Positions 16,557 to 24,457 of a stretch of DNA of 64,000 nt are shown in pieces. Origin of the DNA: an uncultured Lachnospiraceae bacterium (GTDB lineage Bacteria; Bacillota; Clostridia; Lachnospirales; Lachnospiraceae); assembly GCA_900539715.1 (NCBI GenBank), contig UQDA01000008.1, positions 49,758-113,757 on the forward strand. Direction: 5' to 3'. How positions within the stretch are numbered: the first letter of the stretch is position 1; every line of letters begins with the position of its first letter. The notes under the pieces are model-generated. The model was not told where the DNA came from. It worked only from the letters and a program-made list of their open reading frames with translations, and made no database searches. Both the position numbers and the translations under genes were made by a program.

Positions 16557-16572
16557 CACTGAGGGTACTATA
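16557..16572 (-). promoter_or_regulatory. extended -10 promoter of the ABC exporter gene
   Basis: On the minus strand TGCTATAGT gives an extended -10 (TATAGT at 16567-16572), and the next ten bases are ACCCTCAGTG. The same joint sequence, TATAATACCCTCAGTG, occurs at the gdhA promoter (36077-36092). No good -35 is present. Confidence 0.45.
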
Positions 16573-16614
16573 GCATAAAATAGAAAGTTTTGCATATAGA
16601 AAATGTGTCATGCC

Positions 16615-16722
16615 TACACAAGCGGGCAAAAAAGTGTTAAAATAAGGTTAGGAGGTTTTTCGTCTTTTTGCAGAGAATCCGGACATACAATATAAGACAG
16701 CAGCTCTGGCTTTAGCAGAGCT
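16615..16722 (+). promoter_or_regulatory. promoter and leader hairpin of the beta-CASP gene
   Basis: TACACA (16615-16620), 17 bases, TAAAAT (16638-16643) is a weak promoter. In the leader AGCTCTG and CAGAGCT (16702-16722) form a 7-bp stem with a 7-base loop, without a T-run. The rest of the 400-base gap 16357-16757 holds repeat copy B and no gene. Confidence 0.4.
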
Positions 16723-16757
16723 ATCGTATCAGAACCGTCAAAGGAGGTATCGGTCGT

Positions 16758-18365
16758 ATGAAACTACAGTTTATCGGGGCGGACCATGAGGTGACAGGTA
16801 GCTGTCATTATATGCAGATCGGAGAAAAGCATGTGCTGGTGGATTACGGGATGGAGCAGGGGGTGAATCCGTTTGAGAACTGCCCGCTGCCTGTGGATGA
16901 ATCGCAGATAGACTACGTCTTTCTGACACATGCCCATATCGACCATTCAGGAATGCTGCCGCAGCTGTTTGCCCGCGGTTTTCGGGGCTCGATCTATGCG
17001 ACGGAGGCTACCGCAGATCTGTGCAGCATCATGCTGCGCGACTGTGCGCACATTCAGATGCAGGAGGCGGAGTGGAAGAACCGTAAAGCGAAACGCCATT
17101 CCGGTATCGAGCCGCATGTTCCGGTCTATACGATGGAAGATGCGATGGAGACGATACATCTTATCGTTCCGTGTGCCTATAACAAAAAGATAGACGTATG
17201 TGAAGGTATAAGCATCCGTTTTACGGATATCGGGCATCTGCTCGGTTCGTCCAGTATCGAGGTGTGGGCGACAGAAGGGGAGATATCCAAAAAGATTGTT
17301 TTTTCCGGAGATATCGGAAATGTGGAGCAGCCGTTGCTGCGGGATCCTCAGCCAACGGCAGAGGCGGATTATGTGGTGATGGAATCCACTTACGGAGACC
17401 GGTATCATGGGGCGGAGCGTCCCGATTATGTGGGACAGCTTGCCTGGATAGTACAGGAAACCTTTGACCGGGGCGGAAATGTGGTGATTCCGTCATTTGC
17501 CGTGGGACGTACCCAGGAGATGCTTTATTTTTTCCGTAAGATAAAGGAACAGTGCCTTGTGACAGGACACGGGAACTTTCCGGTTTATGTGGATAGTCCG
17601 CTGGCGGTGGAGGCCACCAGAGTCTTTAATGAGAATGAGAAAAACTGTTTTGATAAAGAAGCGATGGAGCTGGTAAACCGCGGGGTCAACCCTATCTCGT
17701 TTCCGGGGCTGCGTCTGGCTGTGACGAGCGATGAATCAATAGCGATCAATTTTGACGATACGCCCAAGGTTATCATTTCCGCATCGGGAATGTGCGATGC
17801 AGGGCGGGTGCGCCATCATCTGAAGCATAATCTGTGGCGCAGTGAGAGTACGATATTATTCGTGGGATATCAGGCTGTGGGAACGCCGGGGCGGTCTTTG
17901 GTAGAAGGTATAAAGGAGATGAGGCTGTTTGGCGAGACAGTGGATGTGAACGCTCATATCATGACGCTTGCCGGCATGAGCGGGCATGCGGATAAAAACG
18001 GTCTCATAAACTGGATAAACGGATTTACACGAAAGCCTGACAAGGTGTTCATCGTACATGGAGAGGATCAGGTGACGATGTCTTTTGCGGACTGCTTAAA
18101 GGATGAATACGGCTTTGACGCCTATGCGCCTTACAGCGGAACGATATTTGACCTTGCAGCAGGCGAACTGGAAGTGACCGGAGAGCCGGTTGTGCGTAAA
18201 AAGAAAACGGCGGATACCGCAGTGGCTCCGACAGGCGTTTACGGAAGACTTGTTGCAGCCGGTCAAAGGCTGCTTAATATCATTAAGCGCTGTGAGGGAA
18301 GGGCGAATAAAGATTTGGCAAAGTTCGCAGACCAGATAAATTCCCTTTGCGATAAATGGAACTAG
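16758..18365 (+). CDS. MBL-fold beta-CASP RNA nuclease-like protein
   Basis: A 535-residue metallo-beta-lactamase fold protein with a beta-CASP insertion, the architecture of CPSF73/YSH1-type endonucleases and RNase J relatives. Metal site motifs are THAHIDHSG, GDIGN and ESTYGDRYH; the beta-CASP part shows PSFAVGRTQEML, SGMCDAGRVRHHL and, at the end, GMSGHADKNGL and VHGE. It should cleave RNA in the cytosol. About 70 residues beyond the conserved core end in a Lys/Asp-rich helix. AAAGGAGGT is a strong ribosome binding site. thyA follows by 21 bases. Confidence 0.9.
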   Translation: MKLQFIGADHEVTGSCHYMQIGEKHVLVDYGMEQGVNPFENCPLPVDESQIDYVFLTHAHIDHSGMLPQLFARGFRGSIYATEATADLCSIMLRDCAHIQMQEAEWKNRKAKRHSGIEPHVPVYTMEDAMETIHLIVPCAYNKKIDVCEGISIRFTDIGHLLGSSSIEVWATEGEISKKIVFSGDIGNVEQPLLRDPQPTAEADYVVMESTYGDRYHGAERPDYVGQLAWIVQETFDRGGNVVIPSFAVGRTQEMLYFFRKIKEQCLVTGHGNFPVYVDSPLAVEATRVFNENEKNCFDKEAMELVNRGVNPISFPGLRLAVTSDESIAINFDDTPKVIISASGMCDAGRVRHHLKHNLWRSESTILFVGYQAVGTPGRSLVEGIKEMRLFGETVDVNAHIMTLAGMSGHADKNGLINWINGFTRKPDKVFIVHGEDQVTMSFADCLKDEYGFDAYAPYSGTIFDLAAGELEVTGEPVVRKKKTADTAVAPTGVYGRLVAAGQRLLNIIKRCEGRANKDLAKFADQINSLCDKWN

Positions 18366-18386
18366 AAGAAAGGAAATCATTTACTT

Positions 18387-19235
18387 ATGAGCATGGCAGA
18401 TACGATTTTTATTAATATGTGCAGGGATATTTTAGAAAATGGAACGAGCACGGAGGGAGAAAAGGTGAGGCCTCACTGGCCGGACGGGACGCCCGCTTAT
18501 ACAATCAAGAAATTCGGCGTGGTGAACCGATACGACTTGTCCAAGGAATTTCCGCTCCTGACGCTTCGCCGTACCGCTTTAAAGAGCGCGACGGATGAAA
18601 TGCTCTGGATATGGCAGCAGAAGTCAAACAATATCAATGACCTGCACAGCCATATATGGGACGAATGGGCGGATGAGAACGGCAGCATCGGCAAGGCATA
18701 CGGCTATCAGCTGGGCGTAAAGCATCAGTATAAAGAGGGCATGTTCGACCAGGTGGACCGGGTAATATATGATTTGAAGAACAATCCTTTTTCACGGCGC
18801 ATCATGACAAATATTTATGTACATCAGGATTTGCATGAGATGAATCTGTACCCTTGTGCCTATAGCATGACGTTTAATGTGACCCAGAAAAAGGGACATG
18901 ATAAGCTGACGCTGAATGCCATACTAAACCAGCGTTCGCAGGATGTTCTGGCAGCAAATAACTGGAATGTCGTACAGTATTCCGTCCTGCTCCATATGCT
19001 TGCACAGGTATGTGATATGGAGGTGGGAGAGCTGGTGCATGTGATAGCGGATGCCCACATATACGACCGCCATATTCCGGTCATCAGGGAGCTGATAGCC
19101 AGGGAACCGCTTCCGGCACCGACCTTCTGGCTCAATCCGGAAGTAAAAGATTTTTATGAGTTTACGAGAAACGATGTCAGAGTTGATAATTATGAGACCG
19201 GAGAGCAGATAAAGGATATTCCGATAGCAATATGA
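18387..19235 (+). CDS. thyA: thymidylate synthase
   Basis: A 282-residue folate-dependent enzyme that methylates dUMP to dTMP, turning methylene-tetrahydrofolate into dihydrofolate. The active-site Cys is in LYPCAYSMTFNV (PCAY rather than the commoner PCHT/PCHY), followed by RSQDVLAANNWNVVQYSVLLHML and ADAHIYDRHIPVI. Residue order and length fit ThyA. It sits between the beta-CASP gene (21 bases) and folA (89 bases), and folA regenerates its folate product. Confidence 0.96.
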   Translation: MSMADTIFINMCRDILENGTSTEGEKVRPHWPDGTPAYTIKKFGVVNRYDLSKEFPLLTLRRTALKSATDEMLWIWQQKSNNINDLHSHIWDEWADENGSIGKAYGYQLGVKHQYKEGMFDQVDRVIYDLKNNPFSRRIMTNIYVHQDLHEMNLYPCAYSMTFNVTQKKGHDKLTLNAILNQRSQDVLAANNWNVVQYSVLLHMLAQVCDMEVGELVHVIADAHIYDRHIPVIRELIAREPLPAPTFWLNPEVKDFYEFTRNDVRVDNYETGEQIKDIPIAI

Positions 19236-19324
19236 TAAAAGCGGATAACGAAGGCTTTTGTGGATTATCCGGCAAACCGGTATCAATATTATAATTATAA
19301 TACATTTTCAGGAGACATACAGAG

Positions 19325-19819
19325 ATGAATTTAATCGTAGCAGTAGATGAAAACTGGGCAATAGGATGTAAGGGCGACCTTCTGGTGCGTATTCCCGCAG
19401 ACCACAAAATGTTCCGGCAGGAGACCATTGGCAAGGTAGTTGTTCTCGGAAGAAAGACGATGGATACTTTTCCGGGCGGACAGCCTTTAAAAAACCGTAC
19501 AAATATCGTACTGTCAAGGAATCCGCATTATGAGCAGAAGGATGCGCTCGTGGTGCATTCTGTGGAGGAGCTTTTGGAAAAGCTGAAGGAATATGATACG
19601 CAGGATGTTTACATTATAGGAGGCAGCAGCGTTTATGAGCAGCTTCTTCCTTACTGTGATACCGCACATGTGACCAAGATAGACCATGCGTATGAAGCGG
19701 ATTCATGGTTCCCGAATCTGGATAAGGATCCGGAGTGGGAGGTCACGGCAGACAGTGATGAGCAGTATTACTTTGACCTGACCTATCATTTCCTGAGATA
19801 TGAAAGAAAAAAGAAATGA
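19325..19819 (+). CDS. folA: dihydrofolate reductase
   Basis: A 164-residue enzyme that reduces dihydrofolate with NADPH. It shows the NLIVAVDENWAIGCKGDLLVRIPADHKMFR start (with the substrate Asp in PADHKMF), GRKTMDTFPG for NADPH, and YIIGGSSVYEQLLPY. AGGAG lies ten bases before the ATG. Two tandem TATAAT boxes at 19290-19301 may add a promoter, without a clear -35. The close pairing with thyA is the common arrangement. Confidence 0.96.
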   Translation: MNLIVAVDENWAIGCKGDLLVRIPADHKMFRQETIGKVVVLGRKTMDTFPGGQPLKNRTNIVLSRNPHYEQKDALVVHSVEELLEKLKEYDTQDVYIIGGSSVYEQLLPYCDTAHVTKIDHAYEADSWFPNLDKDPEWEVTADSDEQYYFDLTYHFLRYERKKK

Positions 19820-19851
19820 TGAGAAGATGCGGCAGCAAAAAATAAAGCGCA

Positions 19852-19897
19852 ATAATGGAGAAGGAAGAAAGCCTTAACGTCCTTCCTTCTCCATTAT
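19852..19897. terminator. convergent hairpin between folA and the PF06541 gene
   Basis: A perfect 16-bp stem (ATAATGGAGAAGGAAG and its complement) with a 14-base loop. Its right arm overlaps the last codons of the minus-strand gene. No T-run follows on the plus strand, while T-rich sequence follows on the minus strand, so termination there is more likely. Confidence 0.5.
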
Positions 19898-20275
19898 CAC
19901 CCGTTCAAACAACAGCCCCAGTCCAAACCACGCAGGAGCAAAGTCCAGCCGGATGACCCGGTTGATATTCCACCCGTTTTTCCGGTAATCCCACGGACAG
20001 CATCCTCGTTTCTGCAAAAATCTGCCGCTTATATATTCGGCAGTAAAAATGCAGGTCATATAGGTCAGACCGCGAAAAAACCAGTGTACTCCGGAAAGGA
20101 GTAAAAACAGGGGACGCAGCAGGCAGGCTGCCCCATATATCGGGAACATGAAAAGAGAGGTATGTCCCATGAGGGCAGGCTCTCTTTTTTTGAAGGCATC
20201 CCATGAGGATACCAGAATTTCGATGCACCATCCGATGACACCGCATTTTATAAAATCTTTACATAACTTTTTCAT
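19874..20275 (-). CDS. PF06541-type membrane protein (putative ABC-transporter type IV)
   Basis: A 133-residue integral membrane protein with about four hydrophobic segments. The start MKKLCKDFIKCGVIGWCIEIL and the centre MFPIYGAACLLRPL, then EYISGRFLQKRGCCPWDY, match the family called putative ABC-transporter type IV (PF06541), whose real function is unknown. An in-frame start at 20332 would add 19 residues, but family members begin like MKK(L/I), so 20275 is preferred. The ribosome binding site is poor. It is divergent from pheA in a short shared gap. Confidence 0.7.
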   Translation of the reverse strand: MKKLCKDFIKCGVIGWCIEILVSSWDAFKKREPALMGHTSLFMFPIYGAACLLRPLFLLLSGVHWFFRGLTYMTCIFTAEYISGRFLQKRGCCPWDYRKNGWNINRVIRLDFAPAWFGLGLLFERVIMEKEGR

Positions 20276-20354
20276 AGAAATTAGGGTGTACATAACTTCT
20301 ATTTTTATGCAGTCTGTGCTATGATAAATCAAAAAAAGATATCAGGAGTCATCA

Positions 20355-21479
20355 ATGGATTTACAGGAGTTAAGAAAAAGGATCGACGGGATAGACAGAT
20401 GTATCGTGGAGCTCTATGAGGAGCGGATGGATGTGTGCCGTCAGGTTGCAGAATATAAAATAGAAACAGGAAAGAACGTATTTGACAAGGTTCGGGAAGA
20501 GGAGAAGCTTGCGAAGGTACGTTCCCTGACCCATAACGATTTTAACAGCAAGGGGATAACGGAGCTGTTTGAGCAGATTATGTCCATGAGCAGAAAACTG
20601 CAGTATCAGCTTTTGAATGAAAAGGGACATATCGGGCGGCTGCCGTTTTTGGCAGTGGATGAGTTGGATACGCAAAAGGTACGGGTTGTTTTTCAGGGGG
20701 CGGAGGGCGCATATTCCCAGGCGGCGATGGTGCGGTTTTTCGGAGACCGGATAGACAGCATCCATGTTGACAGCTTCCGGGACGCCATGGGCGCGCTGGA
20801 AGAAGGAAGCGCGGATTTTGCAGTACTACCGATAGAAAATTCTACTGCAGGTATCGTCAGCGAGATATACGACCTTTTGGTGGAGTTTGAAAATTATATC
20901 GTGGGCGAGCAGATAATCAAAATAGAACATTGCCTGCTGGGAGTTCCGGGGACAAAGATTGAAGACATTCAGACGGTCTATTCCCATCCGCAGTCACTTA
21001 TGCAGAGCTCGCGTTTTTTAGGTGAACATTCATGGCAGCAGATTTCAATGCCAAACAATGCATTTGCGGCGAGAAAGGTATCACAGGAGAAGCGGAAGGA
21101 CCAGGCAGCTGTCGCCGGGGCGTATGCGGGCGAGGTATACGGTCTGGAAGTGCTGGCGTGTCCGGTCAATAATGTTTCATCGAATTCCACGCGTTTTATC
21201 ATCGTGACAAATCAGAAGATATTCAGGAAGGATGCGGGAAAGGTGAGCATCTGTTTTGAGATACCCCATGAAAGCGGTTCTCTTTACCATATGCTCTCAC
21301 ATTTTATTTATAATAATCTGAATATGACAAAAATCGAAAGCCGCCCGATTGAGGGAAGGACATGGGAATATCGTTTCTTTGTTGATTTTGAGGGAAATCT
21401 GGCAGACGGCGCAGTAAAAAATGCGCTCCGGGGGCTTCGTGAGGAAGCGTCTAATATGAAGATTCTCGGAAATTACTAG
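20355..21479 (+). CDS. pheA: bifunctional chorismate mutase/prephenate dehydratase
   Basis: A 374-residue enzyme of phenylalanine synthesis, turning chorismate to prephenate and prephenate to phenylpyruvate. Residues 1-90 form an AroQ chorismate mutase (LRKRIDGIDRCIVELYEERM, then QIMSMSRKLQ). The dehydratase domain follows (FQGAEGAYSQAA, LPIENSTAGIVSEIYDLL, NSTRFIIV) and an ACT domain closes it with the ESRP feedback motif in KIESRPIEGRTWEYRFFVDF. AGGAG precedes the ATG, and TATGAT at 20320 may be the -10. No leader peptide attenuator was seen. Confidence 0.95.
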   Translation: MDLQELRKRIDGIDRCIVELYEERMDVCRQVAEYKIETGKNVFDKVREEEKLAKVRSLTHNDFNSKGITELFEQIMSMSRKLQYQLLNEKGHIGRLPFLAVDELDTQKVRVVFQGAEGAYSQAAMVRFFGDRIDSIHVDSFRDAMGALEEGSADFAVLPIENSTAGIVSEIYDLLVEFENYIVGEQIIKIEHCLLGVPGTKIEDIQTVYSHPQSLMQSSRFLGEHSWQQISMPNNAFAARKVSQEKRKDQAAVAGAYAGEVYGLEVLACPVNNVSSNSTRFIIVTNQKIFRKDAGKVSICFEIPHESGSLYHMLSHFIYNNLNMTKIESRPIEGRTWEYRFFVDFEGNLADGAVKNALRGLREEASNMKILGNY

Positions 21480-21529
21480 GATACTGCTGAAAATATGCAG
21501 ACATTTGCGAAAAAGGCAGGGAGGAGAAT

Positions 21530-22825
21530 ATGAGGACAGGAAGACTTATCTTATACCGCGATTTTGAGGGCAGCAGGCTTTTACGCGATATGGTATGGCT
21601 GATGGAAAATTATGAGGATGAGTTTTATGAGCAGGAGGATGTGGCAGGGCTTTTGTATGACTGTATGAACAGACTTCTGGAAATGGCAGGAAAATACGGG
21701 TTTTACGGGAATCTGTGGCACTGCTACCTGACGGATATCCTTGTGAATGATGAAAACAGCTACAGCTGTGCGGCGGAAATGAGAGGATATGCAGATGGAA
21801 CGCTGAACAGGGCTGCGTTGCATGACCTTCGCATTTTTAAGGAGCTGTATGACTTTGATCTTTTAAAGATGGGGGAAGCGCTGGGGGCAGATGATTTTGA
21901 CATCGTGCTTTCCTATGAAGCAGGAGAACGGGAAAGCCATGTGTATAATACAAGGATATGCAGCAGGATATGCGCTCTTGCACAGAAGCTTTCCGGCAGC
22001 AGGACGGCGGAAGAGATGAAGGATACGCTGACGCAGTTTTACGGGGAATACGGGGTTGGAAAGTTTGGACTGCACAAGGCGTTCAGGGTGGCGCGTGCAG
22101 ACGGGCTGGTGCGGATAGAACCGGTTTCGAAGACAGCCCATGTGTGCCTTTCAGATCTGGTAGGTTATGAGCTTGCAAAAAAGAAGCTGATCGAGAATAC
22201 AGAGGCATTTGTGAACGGCAAAAAGGCAAATAACTCTCTGCTCTACGGGGATGCCGGTACAGGGAAATCCACATGTATCAAGGCGCTGGCAAACGAATAC
22301 TATTCAAAGGGGCTGCGGATTATAGAAGTCTACAAGCATCAGTTTCAGGATTTGAACGAAGTGGTCGCGCAGATTAAAAACCGCAATTATAAATTTATCA
22401 TTTATATGGACGACCTGAGCTTTGAAGAGTTTGAGATAGAATATAAATATCTGAAGGCAGTTATAGAGGGAGGACTGGAGAAAAAGCCGGATAATGTCCT
22501 TATTTATGCCACCTCCAACAGGCGTCATCTGATCCGGGAGAACTTCAGAGACAGAGAGGAACGGGATGAGGACCTGCATATCAATGATACGGTGCAGGAA
22601 AAGCTTTCCCTTTCCTCGCGATTTGGCGTAACAATCTATTTTGGTTCGCCCGATATGAAGCAGTTTCAGGAAATCGTGCGCAGGCTGGCAGAAAAAGAGG
22701 GAATAGAGATTCCGGAACAGGAGCTTCTTGCCAAAGCAAATCAGTGGGAGCTTTCACACGGAGGACTGTCCGGGCGTACGGCACAGCAGTTTATTGACCA
22801 TATTACCGCACAGTACAGAAAATGA
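21530..22825 (+). CDS. DUF815 AAA-type ATPase
   Basis: A 431-residue protein with a non-catalytic N-terminal half of about 210 residues and a P-loop ATPase half (Walker A LLYGDAGTGKST, Walker B FIIYMDDLSFEEFE, sensor motif YATSNRRHLIRENF and an arginine-rich follow-up). The ATPase part is the DUF815/AAA type, whose role in bacteria is not established. GGGAGGAG precedes the ATG. It is 37 bases upstream of the Ppx-HD gene, and both precede ppk, so a link to polyphosphate metabolism is possible from position only. Confidence 0.88.
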   Translation: MRTGRLILYRDFEGSRLLRDMVWLMENYEDEFYEQEDVAGLLYDCMNRLLEMAGKYGFYGNLWHCYLTDILVNDENSYSCAAEMRGYADGTLNRAALHDLRIFKELYDFDLLKMGEALGADDFDIVLSYEAGERESHVYNTRICSRICALAQKLSGSRTAEEMKDTLTQFYGEYGVGKFGLHKAFRVARADGLVRIEPVSKTAHVCLSDLVGYELAKKKLIENTEAFVNGKKANNSLLYGDAGTGKSTCIKALANEYYSKGLRIIEVYKHQFQDLNEVVAQIKNRNYKFIIYMDDLSFEEFEIEYKYLKAVIEGGLEKKPDNVLIYATSNRRHLIRENFRDREERDEDLHINDTVQEKLSLSSRFGVTIYFGSPDMKQFQEIVRRLAEKEGIEIPEQELLAKANQWELSHGGLSGRTAQQFIDHITAQYRK

Positions 22826-22862
22826 CAGAATTTAGGTGAATCGGAGACGAGGAAAGGCATCT

Positions 22863-24401
22863 ATGAAAACATTTGCAGCGATTGACGTAGGTTCTTATGA
22901 ACAATCATTGAAAATTTATACGGTTTCTAAAGGAAAGGGTATTCAGGAGGTGAACTGCGTCCGCAACCGTCTGGACTTGGGAAGCACGACCTTTTCGACA
23001 GGAAAGCTGAGCCACGAAAAGATGGATGAGCTTTGCCAGGTGCTTCGGGAGTTTGTTTCTATTATGGCAGAATACCGGATAGATGACTATAGGGCATGCG
23101 GGACGAGCGCTATCCGGGAGATTAAAAATACCGGGATAGTGCTGGATCAGATAATGCAGCGAACGGGAGTAAAGATAGATATTTTGAGTAATTCTGAACA
23201 GCGGTTTCTGGATTACAAGTCTATTGCGGCAAAAGGAGAGGGATTTGAAAAAATCATCGAAAAAGGAACAGTCGTCCTTGATATCGGGGGAGGAAGTATC
23301 CAGATTTCCCTCTTTGATAAGGATAAGCTGTCTGCGACCCAGAACCTGCGGCTGGGCGTCCTGCGCCTGCATGAAAAGCTCCATGGGCTGAACGTGCGCC
23401 CGTCCAGTTACGGAGAGCTTCTGGATGAGCTGCTGTGCGCCCAGCTTTCCGTTTTTAAAAAGATGTACTTAAAAGACAGAAGCATCGAGAATATCATTGT
23501 AGCGGACGACTATATTTCAGAGATCATCCGCAGGAGGCTCATGCAGAGAGAAGAGAACGGATATGTGGACAGCGCATCTCTTCAGAGCTATCAGGAATAT
23601 TTAAGCGGTCATACGGATATGGAGATAGCCAGGGAGTTCGATATGCCGGAAGAAAATGTGCCGCTTTTGAGAATCTCGTCTGCGATTGTAAGACAGGTGG
23701 CACTGATGACCGGGGCAAAGCTGGTATGGGCGCCGGGAGTGACTCTCTGTGACGGAATGGCATATGAGTATGCGGAGGAGGGCGGATTTTTACAGCAGGT
23801 ACATGATTTTGAACAGGATATCGTGACCTGCGCCAGAGGTATCAGCAAGCGCTATATGGGCAGCAAGCGACGGGCTGAAACGTTGGAGCAGATAGCACTG
23901 ACGATTTTTGACAGTATGAAACGGATACATGGGCTCGGGAAAAGGGAAAGGCTGCTGCTGCGCATCGCCACGCTCCTTCATGATTGCGGCAAATACATCA
24001 GTATGGTGAACCTGGCGGAGTGCTCTTATGCTATTATCATGTCTACGGAAATCATCGGCCTGTCCCACAGAGAACGGGAAATCGTGGCGAATGTGGTAAA
24101 ATATAATCATCTGGAATTTGATTATGAGATGGAAAACAGCGAGGGCGGACGGATGGATATGGAAGAATATCTGACAATAGCGAAGCTGACCGCTATTTTA
24201 CAGATAGCCAATGCCCTTGACAGGAGTCATAAGCAAAAATGCAGGGATATCAAAGCAGCGAGGCGGGATGACCAGCTCATACTGACGGTAAACACAAGAG
24301 AAGATATCACGTTGGAAAAGGGGCTGTTTGACAGAAGGGCAGAATTTTTCCGCGAGGTATACAGCATCGAACCGGTCATCCGTTTAAAACGGCTTCCATA
24401 G
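22863..24401 (+). CDS. Ppx/GppA phosphatase with HD domain
   Basis: A 512-residue protein with two parts: an ASKHA-fold Ppx/GppA domain (FAAIDVGSYEQSLKIY, GTSAIREIKN, VLDIGGGSIQISLFD) and a C-terminal HD domain (LLHDCGKYIS with HD, then IVANVVKYNHL). It should degrade polyphosphate or convert pppGpp to ppGpp. The first motif reads DVGSYE in place of the usual D(I/L)GSNS, and the GGGS motif has Ile after Ser. A GTG start at 22836 is possible, but GAGGAAAGG fits the ATG at 22863. It lies just upstream of polyphosphate kinase, the usual pairing. Confidence 0.88.
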   Translation: MKTFAAIDVGSYEQSLKIYTVSKGKGIQEVNCVRNRLDLGSTTFSTGKLSHEKMDELCQVLREFVSIMAEYRIDDYRACGTSAIREIKNTGIVLDQIMQRTGVKIDILSNSEQRFLDYKSIAAKGEGFEKIIEKGTVVLDIGGGSIQISLFDKDKLSATQNLRLGVLRLHEKLHGLNVRPSSYGELLDELLCAQLSVFKKMYLKDRSIENIIVADDYISEIIRRRLMQREENGYVDSASLQSYQEYLSGHTDMEIAREFDMPEENVPLLRISSAIVRQVALMTGAKLVWAPGVTLCDGMAYEYAEEGGFLQQVHDFEQDIVTCARGISKRYMGSKRRAETLEQIALTIFDSMKRIHGLGKRERLLLRIATLLHDCGKYISMVNLAECSYAIIMSTEIIGLSHREREIVANVVKYNHLEFDYEMENSEGGRMDMEEYLTIAKLTAILQIANALDRSHKQKCRDIKAARRDDQLILTVNTREDITLEKGLFDRRAEFFREVYSIEPVIRLKRLP

Positions 24402-24457
24402 AGGAAGCCGTATCTTCCGTAAGGAATGCCACATAAACATAAACAGGAAAGGACATC